This document shows positions 19,107-28,112 of a DNA stretch of 64,000 nucleotides, piece after piece (the stretch's first letter is position 1; each line of letters starts with the position of its first letter). The translations under genes and the position numbers were made by a program. The stretch covers positions 99,180-163,179 of the forward strand of contig JBBCJI010000026.1 of NCBI GenBank assembly GCA_037190845.1, written 5' to 3'. Below the pieces are notes generated by a model. That model was not told the DNA's origin. It ran no database searches and saw only the letters and a program-made list of their open reading frames with translations. This DNA is from JBEBVQ01 sp037190845. Its GTDB lineage: Bacteria; Bacteroidota; Bacteroidia; Chitinophagales; Chitinophagaceae.

Positions 19107-22001
19107 TTACCGTTTCAGCGCCCGTATAGCTACATTACCTTCGGCGCCCCGGAGCATCACGAGATAAATACCGGCATCAAGATACGCTAAACTCATTTCG
19201 TTTTTGTGCGATGTTACCGGATGCTCGTACACGACACGCCCTGTAAGATCGGCTACGGTTAACCGGTATGTGTGGACATCTGTAACGGATGCATCAATCT
19301 GTATCGAGATTTTATCCTCAAAAGGATTGGGAAATAAAGAAATCTGGGGAGCATCCGGCATAACATGATTTATTGCAGTTTCCGGCGCTTCTATATACAC
19401 GGAATCCGAGTAGCTGCTGCACCCTTCATTTCTTACTTCTACCTGGTACCAACCGGTAACTGCCACTGTATGCATCTGGCTATCCGCCCCCGGAATGGGT
19501 TGCTGATCTACCCACCATTGATTACCAGATGAAGCGCTGGACTCCAGCGTTGCCCCGTTTACCGTAATGACCGGTACCGGAGGCGGCAGCACAAGCGTTA
19601 CAGCACGCGGACAACTGCTGAACAGCACAGGATCGGTAGCGGATATACGGATACGATAACCGGAACCCGGCGCTGTGCCGGCAGGTATCGTACATGCTAT
19701 ATTACCCGCGGTGGCAGACGCAGACGTGCCGATAACTACCGGATTGGCAAAGCTGCCGGCCTGATCCGACAACTCCACGCTGAAATCGTTGCCACTGTTG
19801 AAATCGGAAGACGGGAGGCAAGGCAATAAAAATTCACGATCTATACAAAGTGTGGTGTCTGGGAAGGATGGGTCAATACTCAGTGTGAGCAGCTTCACAA
19901 GAAACATATCATTCACGCCGGCCAACGCGGACTGGTGCGTACCGGATGTGGCCATATCAGTTGTACTGGCTGTATATCCGTACAGATAAACATTTCCTTT
20001 CTGATCCACATGCACGCCGTTGGCAAGATCCATATCCGGACCGCCGTAATAAGTGCTGTACTGTATTTGCCCGCTGTCTGCACTGTACCGGATCAGCAAT
20101 GCATCGGCTCCGCCGCCGAAGACAGACTGGTGTGCATCCGGCGTGGTCATAATATTACTGGCGCCCAATGTAGCCCCGGACAGATAAACATTCCCGCAAA
20201 GATCTGCACTGATCCCTCCTGTAAACTCGCCCATCTCCGGACCTGCATAAGTACCCCATACACGGGCCCCGGAGCTGCTGAACCTGGCAAGAAATGCCTC
20301 AATGTTCAGCATCGGGTTCATATTATACACAGACCTTGAAGCGCCCGGGGTGGCAATCCCCGTATCGCTGTACGTCATCCCGGCAATATATACATCGTTA
20401 TCCGGCCCTACGGTCATGGCAAAAGGCATCTCCTGCGCGCTTCCACCATAATAAGTGCCCCACAAGCGTTGGCCGGAAGTATCAAATTTTGCAATAAAGC
20501 CATCCGTAACGCCTGCAAAATCCTGCTGGTGTACACCGGCCGTACTGATAGCCGTTTCTGCAGTGGTCATCCCCAGCAGGAAAATATCATCATTCCCGCC
20601 TGCTGCAACGGCATTCGCTCCTGTAAGGCTGGTGGCACCCGGGCCTCCGTAGTAGGTGCCCCATATCCGCTGGCCGGCGGGGTTGAATTTGGCTATGTAG
20701 GCGTCACTGTTGGGGCTGGCACTTTTCGTCGGCTGATGCGTACCGGCAGTAGCGATGCCCGATGCGCTGAATGTAGTACCGGCCAGGTAAATATTGCCCT
20801 GACGATCGGTAGTGAGAAAGCCCCCCGACTCGTCTTCGGCATCGCCGTAATAAGTACCCCAGACAAGGTTGCCCAATGTGTCGAACTGCGCCAGGAAGTT
20901 ATCTGAGAATCCGCCGGCACTGAGGTTTTGCTTATAGCTCCCGTTTGTGGCAATACCTGAAGTGCTGCTGGTATTGCCTGCTATATATACATGCCCTGTA
21001 GCGCCCGCAGCTATGCCATAAACTTTTTCATTATCATCGCCTCCGTAATAAGTGCCCCATGCCAGGCTGCCATCAGGGCGGAAGGCAGCAAGAAAAATGT
21101 CCCCGCCACCGTCCAATGTTGTCTGATGCACTCCGGTGGTGGCTATCAGGTCGATGCTCGCGGTTTGCCCCGCCACATATATTTTACCGGAGGCATCGGA
21201 AGTAATGGTGGCTATCTGGGGCTCCTGCGATTCCTCGTCACTGCCGCCGTAGTAAGTACCCCATTGTACCCACGGATCAATTATCAAGGCGCCTGTATAA
21301 TGATCTGTCTTAAATGTCCACTCGTCTCCCTGCCGGACAAACACACAGGCCACAGGTTTCTGATCTTCCTGTTGCCATGCCACCGGCGGCTGTTCGGTGA
21401 TGGCGCCGAACGGGGTGACGCAATGAAGGCTTCCATCGTCCTGCAACTGCTCTGCGGACGCTCCTTTATAACGGATACGGATATCGGAAGGATTTGCGCC
21501 TTCATGCAATACGAAGTCATATTTAATCCCGTCATCCTTTACATACAGAACCCAATCTATATTGGGATATATTTCCGGATACGTGATCTCCTGCCAGGAT
21601 TCTGAACGGAAGTTTGCTGCACTGCATCCTATATAGTACCCCTCTGCATAAGTATGGGCTTTACCCGGCACAGGACGGACATTCATATCTGCCCCTGCCA
21701 GCTCCATATCCAGCCGGTATACCGTATGCTTCTTTGATGCAGTCTGAAGACTTGCATTGCAGGTAACGCCTTCCGTACGCTTAAACTGGTAATGCAACCG
21801 GCCCGCGCCCACGAACAGGTTTACCCCGGATGTACGGAGAAAAAAATCAAGGTCATGCCTCGGTACCCGGTACTGGTCTGTCAGTTGTCCGCGGTTCTCT
21901 ATAAAGACAAACTCCGCACCCGACCGGGCACTTACAGACGATAGCCCGCAAAGGACAAAAAAGGCAGAAATCAGAATAATAAGATAATATTTTGTACTCA
22001 T
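19107..22001 (-). CDS. SBBP-repeat beta-propeller T9SS type A cargo protein (cassette copy A, first gene)
   Basis: The start chosen is the ATG at 21999-22001 (MSTKYYLI, followed by a hydrophobic signal core). A longer frame to 22040 would begin upstream of the predicted transcription start. The 964-residue protein has an N-terminal domain with F-V-F-I-E-N-R-G-Q-L-T-D-Q-Y, then I-T-Y-P-E-I-Y-P-N-I-D, about eight SBBP repeats with W-G-T-Y-Y-G-G strands, an Ig-like segment and a type A sorting domain (I-S-L-F-P-N-P-F-E-D). It is the paralogue of 13647-16613. It is first in a two-gene unit and divergent from the kinase gene at 22166, which makes that two-component pair a natural candidate regulator. 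Confidence 0.9.
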   Translation of the reverse strand: MSTKYYLIILISAFFVLCGLSSVSARSGAEFVFIENRGQLTDQYRVPRHDLDFFLRTSGVNLFVGAGRLHYQFKRTEGVTCNASLQTASKKHTVYRLDMELAGADMNVRPVPGKAHTYAEGYYIGCSAANFRSESWQEITYPEIYPNIDWVLYVKDDGIKYDFVLHEGANPSDIRIRYKGASAEQLQDDGSLHCVTPFGAITEQPPVAWQQEDQKPVACVFVRQGDEWTFKTDHYTGALIIDPWVQWGTYYGGSDEESQEPQIATITSDASGKIYVAGQTASIDLIATTGVHQTTLDGGGDIFLAAFRPDGSLAWGTYYGGDDNEKVYGIAAGATGHVYIAGNTSSTSGIATNGSYKQNLSAGGFSDNFLAQFDTLGNLVWGTYYGDAEDESGGFLTTDRQGNIYLAGTTFSASGIATAGTHQPTKSASPNSDAYIAKFNPAGQRIWGTYYGGPGATSLTGANAVAAGGNDDIFLLGMTTAETAISTAGVHQQDFAGVTDGFIAKFDTSGQRLWGTYYGGSAQEMPFAMTVGPDNDVYIAGMTYSDTGIATPGASRSVYNMNPMLNIEAFLARFSSSGARVWGTYAGPEMGEFTGGISADLCGNVYLSGATLGASNIMTTPDAHQSVFGGGADALLIRYSADSGQIQYSTYYGGPDMDLANGVHVDQKGNVYLYGYTASTTDMATSGTHQSALAGVNDMFLVKLLTLSIDPSFPDTTLCIDREFLLPCLPSSDFNSGNDFSVELSDQAGSFANPVVIGTSASATAGNIACTIPAGTAPGSGYRIRISATDPVLFSSCPRAVTLVLPPPVPVITVNGATLESSASSGNQWWVDQQPIPGADSQMHTVAVTGWYQVEVRNEGCSSYSDSVYIEAPETAINHVMPDAPQISLFPNPFEDKISIQIDASVTDVHTYRLTVADLTGRVVYEHPVTSHKNEMSLAYLDAGIYLVMLRGAEGNVAIRALKR

Positions 22002-22025
22002 ATCCAGTGGCTTTAATAGTTCATG

Positions 22026-22056
22026 TAAAAATACGCGCACGGTATGGCAGAAATAA
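22026..22056 (-). promoter_or_regulatory. Putative promoter of SBBP gene copy A
   Basis: A -7 element TATTTTTA (22026-22033, minus strand) lies 19 bases from a weak TTAT -33 element. This places transcription start near 22019 and supports the ATG at 22001. Geometry relative to the palindrome at 22059-22094 is the same as in copy B. Confidence 0.45.
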
Positions 22057-22058
22057 GA

Positions 22059-22094
22059 CTGTTTCCACTCATATTACAATATGAGTGGAAACAG
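22059..22094. promoter_or_regulatory. Perfect palindromic operator, copy A
   Basis: CTGTTTCCACTCATATT at 22059-22075 is perfectly complementary to the arm at 22078-22094, with a 2-base spacer (17-base arms). It lies between the divergent SBBP gene and the TPR kinase gene, directly upstream of the SBBP -33 element. Copy B at 16668-16703 differs by only a few bases. A role as binding site for the adjacent LuxR regulator (24151) is inferred from position. Confidence 0.7.
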
Positions 22095-22165
22095 CTAATT
22101 TTATAGATAACAAATGTAGTTATCTTAATCATACGAAGCCATCGCATGATTTATTTGAAAAGCTG

Positions 22166-24154
22166 ATGAAACAGGTAAAGGCATATCTTCTTGTATGTAT
22201 CTTCTGGCTTGCTCCGGATATGCCGGCACAGGCTCAGTTGCCCAAAGAGCCACAGGCCGTTGATGTGTATTATGAACAGATCCTTAGCCGGGCACAGGGC
22301 GATACCGGGGCCATCGTGGGACTGATACGCAATGCCATTGATGTACAGAACCGCTATCTGGACAGCAGCATCATGCTCTTCTACGATGCGATACAGAAAG
22401 GTCTCGCTATTCATTATTACGACGGCGCCATATGGGGGATGATCCGCCTTGGTGACGCCTACAGGCAGCGTGACATGTATGAGCGCAGCCTTTCGGTCTT
22501 CCGTAAAGCGCTGACCACAGCCAGAGATAACCCTGCGGGGAGCAACCGCATCCCGATGATCTACAGCGGCATGTGCGCTACCTACTTCCAGATGGGGCAA
22601 CTCGATATGGCTGCATACATGCTTTACCGGGGCATAGGGGAACTACACCATATACGAAGCTATCCCGCAGCCATCTATACGTACAATAATGCAGGCACAT
22701 TCTGGATGAAGCTGGGACAAAAAGATATCGCACTGACCTATCTGAAGCAGGCTATCTTCCTTGCGCGGCAAAAAAAGGACACTGTGATGCTGGCATCCAT
22801 ATACAGCAACCTGGGCGGCATTCATTTCTATAGCAACCCCGATACGGCCGCCTATTATTTCTCCTTGTCGGCCCGGCTGGCCGAAGGCCGGCGAACGGAA
22901 ATGCATATAGCTGCCTTGTCCAACCTCAGCCAGCTGGCGATGCAAAAATGCCAGCCGGAGCCGGCGCTGCGTTATGTAAAGGAAGCAGAGGCTTTGAGCC
23001 AGCAGGTGCAAGGCAGGAATTTCCTGGATTTGCACTTTGTGCTGGGGATGGCATACCTGAGCATGAAAGCTTATAAAAAGGCAGAAGAGCACCTTGTGTT
23101 TGCCGCAGAAAAATCGGCAGCGGTAAATAAACAAGACCGCGTTGAGCATATACCGTACATGCTGTCACGACTATACGCAGAAACGGGGCGGTATCGCCAG
23201 GCCTACGAGCAGCTCCACTATGTGTATATGGTACAGGACAGCCTGTTCGGCAAGGAGAAGGCAACGATCATCCATCAACTGGAAGTGAAGCACCGCACGG
23301 CAGAAAAGGATAAAGAACTTGCACAAAAACAGCTCCAGATTGTGCAACAGCAAAACCGCATCAAAGAAAAGAACCTCTGGATTGGCGGAATCAGCCTCGG
23401 AATCCTATTGCTTGCCGGCTTCTCCACAGCGCTGTACCGGAGCTACCGGCATAAGCAGCGCGCCCAGGCTCGTTACATCCACATCCTCCGGCAGGAACAG
23501 GAAATAACGCGTCTGAAAGCGGTGATGCAGGGCGAAGAAAAAGAGCGCCGGCGCATTGCACGGGAATTGCATGACGGGATCGGCGGCCTCCTCTCTGCCT
23601 CAAAAATGAATTTTAATCTCCTACCGTCTGCTGCTGCGCAGCACCCGCCGAATTTCCATAACGGCATCAAGCTGCTGGATGAAGCTTATGATCAGCTCAG
23701 AAAAACGGCACATAACCTGCAGCCTGAAACGTTGCTGAAGGAAGGGCTGGCCAAGGCTACACAGCATTACTGCGACCTGATCGGGAAAGGGCTTCCCATC
23801 CGGATCATCTGCACGTCCTTCGGAGATATCCCCCGTATGGATCCGGAAGCTGAGCTGTCGCTATACCGCATCATACAGGAATTGATCAACAACACGGTAA
23901 AGCATGCCCGGGCTACACTGATCACGGTGCAGCTCGATGTTCATGAATCGCAGCTGCACATTGCGGTGGAAGATGACGGTACCGGCATCCCCACCGGCAA
24001 TATGGAACAGACGACGGGCCTCGGGCTTAAAAATCTGAGCGCCCGCGTAGCCATGCTCGGCGGTACGTTTGAAATAGACAGCAAGCAGGATACAGGCACT
24101 GCCTTTTACCTGGAATTCTCAATATATCAACTCACAAAAAAAGTATCCGTATGA
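22166..24154 (+). CDS. TPR-domain sensor histidine kinase (HisKA_3/HATPase)
   Basis: The start chosen is ATG 22166, because it gives a signal peptide (MKQVKAYLLV, cleavage near A-Q-A-Q). The open frame itself begins at 22085, inside the operator region. The 662-residue protein has TPR-like helical pairs in the first 370 residues, a coiled coil (E-K-D-K-E-L-A-Q-K-Q-L-Q), one membrane helix, and a kinase core. The phospho-acceptor is H469 in R-E-L-H-D-G, with N-box Q-E-L-I-N-N-T-V-K-H-A and G-box D-D-G-T-G-I. The stop overlaps the start of the next gene (ATGA, 24151-24154), so kinase and regulator are translationally coupled. Confidence 0.92.
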   Translation: MKQVKAYLLVCIFWLAPDMPAQAQLPKEPQAVDVYYEQILSRAQGDTGAIVGLIRNAIDVQNRYLDSSIMLFYDAIQKGLAIHYYDGAIWGMIRLGDAYRQRDMYERSLSVFRKALTTARDNPAGSNRIPMIYSGMCATYFQMGQLDMAAYMLYRGIGELHHIRSYPAAIYTYNNAGTFWMKLGQKDIALTYLKQAIFLARQKKDTVMLASIYSNLGGIHFYSNPDTAAYYFSLSARLAEGRRTEMHIAALSNLSQLAMQKCQPEPALRYVKEAEALSQQVQGRNFLDLHFVLGMAYLSMKAYKKAEEHLVFAAEKSAAVNKQDRVEHIPYMLSRLYAETGRYRQAYEQLHYVYMVQDSLFGKEKATIIHQLEVKHRTAEKDKELAQKQLQIVQQQNRIKEKNLWIGGISLGILLLAGFSTALYRSYRHKQRAQARYIHILRQEQEITRLKAVMQGEEKERRRIARELHDGIGGLLSASKMNFNLLPSAAAQHPPNFHNGIKLLDEAYDQLRKTAHNLQPETLLKEGLAKATQHYCDLIGKGLPIRIICTSFGDIPRMDPEAELSLYRIIQELINNTVKHARATLITVQLDVHESQLHIAVEDDGTGIPTGNMEQTTGLGLKNLSARVAMLGGTFEIDSKQDTGTAFYLEFSIYQLTKKVSV

Positions 24155-24792
24155 AGCAGATAAAAGTAGCCATCACAGACGATCACCCTATGGTACTTGC
24201 CGGGCTCAGCCAGTTGCTGGACTCCTGCGACAATATTGCGGTTCAGGCTACTTACACTTCGGGCGGAGCATTGCTGGAGGGATTAAAGCAGCAGCGGCCG
24301 GATGTACTGCTGTTGGATGTGCTGCTGCCGGACCACAGCGGTGAGGAGCTGGCCCGCATGGTGACGGCAGACTATCCGGATGTCCGGATACTTGTCATCA
24401 CCAGCGTGGATACCAATTTCCATATCCGGCGCATGCTGCAGCAGGGATGCATGGGCTATCTGCTTAAAAATGCAGACAGGGAGATGCTACTTGATGCCAT
24501 CAATGCAGTATATGCCGGAGAGCAGTATATTACCGCATCCCTGAAGGAACAATTGCTGCAGGATGTATTGCAGACACGAAAGGTCGCCCATCCCCAGGTC
24601 ATGCTTACCCGGCGGGAAAAGGAAATACTGCAGCTTATTGCCCGTGAGTTTACCAGCCCGGAGATTGCCGACAAATTATTCCTGAGCCTGCGTACTGTAG
24701 AAAACCACCGTAAGCATCTGCTGGCAAAGTTTGACGTAAAGAATATGATCGGGCTGGTGCGTAAAGCGCTGGATATGGGGCTTGTGGAGTGA
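24151..24792 (+). CDS. LuxR-family (NarL-type) response regulator coupled to TPR kinase
   Basis: The 213-residue protein has a receiver domain (D10-D11, phospho-acceptor D56 in L-L-L-D-V-L-L-P-D, L-L-K-N lysine) and a LuxR helix-turn-helix from about residue 149 (L-T-R-R-E-K-E-I-L-Q-L-I-A-R-E-F-T-S-P-E-I-A). Its ATG overlaps the kinase stop by 4 bases, so it is the cognate partner. The two perfect or near-perfect palindromes in front of the SBBP cassettes nearby are plausible targets. A direct role is not shown by sequence. Confidence 0.92.
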   Translation: MKQIKVAITDDHPMVLAGLSQLLDSCDNIAVQATYTSGGALLEGLKQQRPDVLLLDVLLPDHSGEELARMVTADYPDVRILVITSVDTNFHIRRMLQQGCMGYLLKNADREMLLDAINAVYAGEQYITASLKEQLLQDVLQTRKVAHPQVMLTRREKEILQLIAREFTSPEIADKLFLSLRTVENHRKHLLAKFDVKNMIGLVRKALDMGLVE

Positions 24793-24868
24793 GGGTGCTA
24801 AACGGCATCATCCGGAGGGATGCAAGAGCAAAGTCCTGCAATATATTGATAGGACGACTTAATACGAA

Positions 24869-27391
24869 TTATTTACAATAAACAGCCTCTGTATATGTAT
24901 CATAAATATCTTGCTCTCCTAATTTATTGTCATTTAGAAACTGTTGAATCTTTTCATCGCTCATTTCATGAATATTGTAAAGCTTAAATTGCTTTGCAAA
25001 ATGACGAATGTTTTCTCTAAAGTTTTTCATTCGTGACTTTCTCATAATTCTAACTTCATGTGTGAAATTTGCCCTATTTGATAAGGTTTTAGTTGGTATA
25101 ATCAAGACTCTCACGACATTGGTATTGTTCTCATATTCACTATCAAACCAACCGCAATGATTATTCATCTGTCCTGCCTCTTGCTTACTAATCTCCTGTC
25201 TATCATCGTCTACTTGACTTTTACATTCAAAGAAAATATACTTTTGATTCACCCCACACCATAAGTTATCAGGACCTTTTTTAAATTCTTTATCAGGACG
25301 TTGACTTAAAAAACCAAGCAATAAACCTATATTTTGTATTGCGGCTTCACATTTTTCAGAAGGTACGCCAAAGGCAAAATCATTAAGATAGCTTTCTATT
25401 GAAAGCATGAAATCTTCATAATTCTGAAACTTTAACATAAAATTCTTTACCCTACGAATCCTGCCTTCATTTATGGGACTCAGCTTTTTATATGTAATTC
25501 CTTCTTTGGGCTTTAAGAGTTGGTAGTTTTTTAAGTATGCTGATTTCTGGGTAATGTTTGAAATGCTTTTATCGTACGAATATTGATACCTCGCTAAAAA
25601 CTGTAGATACCAGCCTTTCTCATTTTCGTCGGAACAATAATTATCTATAATTGTTTGAACCTTTTGACATGCTATTCCAAATTCGCGATTGAAGTATGCA
25701 AATTCTGCTTCTCGTTCCAGCTCAAGTATATTGTATAAGTTCACCTTATTAGCATTATTATCCTCTATTTCATTCATCTGTTCAATATAATATTCTTTCC
25801 ACTTTTTGTCCCTTTTTAAAAGTTGTACAATTAAATTTGCAAAGACTTTGTAGGGATCTTCTCCATTTACTAAATCCTCTTCAGCTAATTCTACAATATC
25901 TAAACCAATATCTATTTGTTTTCGTGTCTGAGATGAAAAGAACCTATTTGTTCTGGAATTTTTGACAAAATTGACCAAATCAGGACCAATCAATACGATT
26001 GCTGAATAGTCTTTTTCTCCCCTAACGCTTCTTCCTAATCCCTGCTCAATTTTCTGTGCGTACTTTATGTTTACAACATCACTATGAATACGACAACTTT
26101 CTTCATATTTATCTACTAGTGAACTGAAATATGGCATAGAGTCGAATATCAGTATCCGACAAGTCTCATCTGGTAAATCAATTCCATCATATCTGTTTGC
26201 AATAATAACAGGGGTACCAAATACTCCGGTCTTAAGTTCACCTATAATTTCTGAAATGTTTTCTGATGTTATTTTTCTTGATCCGTGGGTTATATAATGT
26301 TCTGCTACTTTGAAGCTTGGAACTAAAGCAGCTATACCAAAATTGGAATTTGTCAACTTCGCCATTTTATTTATAATGTCAATCCTGGTCAAATTATCAT
26401 GCATTAATGATGGAATTAGAATCATTTTTTCTCCTGACCATTTTTCATCTATATTTTTTAATGGAGCATTAACTGCATTTATATTAAATCCCAAGCCTTT
26501 AATAAAAAAGGAATCGTCTTGAGTAGTAGCAGACATCAAAATTCTGTGCTTGGCATTTGTAAATGATTTAAAAAAATGCAATGGAATATAGTAAGGATAA
26601 ATTTCGATTTCCTGTCCTGTAATAAAGGCTTGACAGTTTTCAATATTATCTTTTAATAAAGGCCAAATAAATGATAATTGTTGTTCAGACTTAAATTCAG
26701 CTAAAATTTCAAGAACATCATCTTTTCGATCACTCCAACTCCAATAAGGAATTGGTAACATAGTCGGATATCCACCTTCCTTAATTTCCAAGTAGCTTCC
26801 TTCTCCTTGTTCTCTGATATCATTTTCGAATAGCCCTCTCAACTTAGTATACATTTCATGATCACTCTGAATTTTAATAGTAAAAGATTCTCGAATAATA
26901 TCAACGCAGGCATGTGAATCATCCAGTACAATCGAATTTACATCAACATAGTTGTTATTTAACCCAAATTTTGTTCTACCATTAAATAGTTTTTTTACGG
27001 TTGTAACCAAAATCTTTTTGCCTTCTAAAAATTCATCTGGAAGATTTACATCTTCAATAAAACAACAAGGAACTCCAAATTTCCGAGCCTCAGATAATGT
27101 TTGGTTAACTAAATATTTATTAGGGCATAAATAAAGACAAGGCCCCCCATTCTCATTTAATTTAGATTGTAGAACTAACAAACCAATTAGTGTTTTCCCT
27201 TCACCTGTGTGAAGTTTTACTATTAAGTCTCTCTGGTTTCTACTCTCAGAATGCCATGCTGAGAGAACATTAATTTGAGCATTTCTTAAAGGTCCAGCAA
27301 TACTTCTTCTATCTAATGATTCATAAATTTCTATGGGGTTGATAAGCTTAGATACCTCCTTATTTTTTAAACGTTTTCCGAAATCGGCCAT
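24869..27391 (-). CDS. DEAD/DEAH-like helicase fused to C-terminal PD-(D/E)xK nuclease domain
   Basis: The 840-residue protein has superfamily 2 helicase motifs: a Q-motif-like R-N-A-Q-I-N-V-L (36-43), Walker A H-T-G-E-G-K-T (61-67), Walker B variant V-L-D-D-S-H-A (155-161), S-A-T (287-289), N-R-Y-D-G-I-D-L-P (399-407) and Q-G-L-G-R-S-V-R-G (450-458). After a long helical linker, the C-terminus has G-P-D-N-L-W (706-711), F-F-E-C-K-S-Q (720-726) and E-A-G-Q-M (738-742), the pattern of a PD-(D/E)xK nuclease (D708, E722, K724, Q741). DNA or RNA processing in phage defence is a reasonable inference. The gene is visibly AT-rich (near one third G+C by eye) against about half for its neighbours, which suggests horizontal acquisition. 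Confidence 0.75.
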   Translation of the reverse strand: MADFGKRLKNKEVSKLINPIEIYESLDRRSIAGPLRNAQINVLSAWHSESRNQRDLIVKLHTGEGKTLIGLLVLQSKLNENGGPCLYLCPNKYLVNQTLSEARKFGVPCCFIEDVNLPDEFLEGKKILVTTVKKLFNGRTKFGLNNNYVDVNSIVLDDSHACVDIIRESFTIKIQSDHEMYTKLRGLFENDIREQGEGSYLEIKEGGYPTMLPIPYWSWSDRKDDVLEILAEFKSEQQLSFIWPLLKDNIENCQAFITGQEIEIYPYYIPLHFFKSFTNAKHRILMSATTQDDSFFIKGLGFNINAVNAPLKNIDEKWSGEKMILIPSLMHDNLTRIDIINKMAKLTNSNFGIAALVPSFKVAEHYITHGSRKITSENISEIIGELKTGVFGTPVIIANRYDGIDLPDETCRILIFDSMPYFSSLVDKYEESCRIHSDVVNIKYAQKIEQGLGRSVRGEKDYSAIVLIGPDLVNFVKNSRTNRFFSSQTRKQIDIGLDIVELAEEDLVNGEDPYKVFANLIVQLLKRDKKWKEYYIEQMNEIEDNNANKVNLYNILELEREAEFAYFNREFGIACQKVQTIIDNYCSDENEKGWYLQFLARYQYSYDKSISNITQKSAYLKNYQLLKPKEGITYKKLSPINEGRIRRVKNFMLKFQNYEDFMLSIESYLNDFAFGVPSEKCEAAIQNIGLLLGFLSQRPDKEFKKGPDNLWCGVNQKYIFFECKSQVDDDRQEISKQEAGQMNNHCGWFDSEYENNTNVVRVLIIPTKTLSNRANFTHEVRIMRKSRMKNFRENIRHFAKQFKLYNIHEMSDEKIQQFLNDNKLGEQDIYDTYTEAVYCK

Positions 27392-27754
27392 GATTAATTA
27401 GGTTTTAAATAATAACTGATGGGGTTAGTGAAATTTTGATTGTAGGATTACTTTGCCCTATTATGGAAGTGTGTCTTGGAGTAAATAATAATAACACACT
27501 GCACAATTACATAAGCCTTACCATAAAAACTAAGATATAGATATTTTCTAAACAAAAAAATACTAATCCTTTTTTCTTAGAATAAAGTTTATTCGAAACA
27601 TCTAAAATTGTACTTTAATCAATACTGTTCCTAAATGCCGAATATTACAGGTCATTGAGTATAATAGGGTGGGTTCTCAATAAAGAGGCTGATGCACCCA
27701 AAACATTTCCCCAACTTTTTCCTTCCGTTCTTTTTTAAACACGGAACTTTCCGT
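27392..27754. other. AT-rich intergenic region upstream of helicase gene
   Basis: No gene is seen. Up to about 27640 the base composition matches the AT-rich helicase gene, and it then returns to genome-like values. That point is the probable right edge of the acquired segment. Promoter elements for the minus-strand helicase gene must lie here, but none matches the consensus well. Confidence 0.4.
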
Positions 27755-27762
27755 TACTTTAC
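27755..27762 (+). promoter_or_regulatory. Putative -7 element of hairpin-rich leader
   Basis: TACTTTAC is preceded 19 bases upstream by a run of T (TTTT), an approximate Bacteroidota promoter. The spacer contains the small palindrome CGGAA-CT-TTCCG. If used, transcription starts near 27769 and gives a leader of about 340 bases before the gene at 28113. Confidence 0.35.
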
Positions 27763-27780
27763 ATTCAGATACAACGAGTT

Positions 27781-28012
27781 GTGTCGCGTGACGCGTCACA
27801 AAAACATAATGGCCATTTACTTGGAATCTCGATCAGAAAACTGGTAATTTTCAAACTACAAGATGATAAGTTGAATAGTCCACGACCCGGGCGTGGGCTC
27901 ACTTATCGTAGTTGGGTATACCAGTACCTCTGATCGGTAAGTTGAGTTCCACGCCTATTTATTTTGCATAATCAGGCGTTCCTCATGCTTATTGCCCGCC
28001 GGTAGCCGCGGG
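27781..28012 (+). ncRNA. Candidate structured leader RNA upstream of MNT/HEPN-like gene
   Basis: Several inverted repeats follow each other. These are GTGTCGCG/CGCGTCAC around 27781-27799 (containing a perfect 12-base palindrome, 27788-27799), CGATCAG (27830-27836) with CTGATCG (27930-27936), GATAAGT (27865-27871) with ACTTATC (27901-27907), GTCCACG (27878-27884) with CGTGGGC (27892-27898), ACGCCT (27951-27956) with AGGCGT (27974-27979), and CCCGC (27995-27999) with GCGGG (28008-28012). ACTTATCG (27901-27908) can alternatively pair with CGGTAAGT (27935-27942), giving two mutually exclusive folds. No known RNA family was recognised. Confidence 0.5.
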
Positions 28013-28112
28013 GAAGATTCTTCATCCGGTTTTTACAGCTTTTCCGTACAAGGAGCAACAGGTCCTCTGGTGGAGCTGTGCATTCTTCCAACTTTTTTAA
28101 AACATAAACAAA

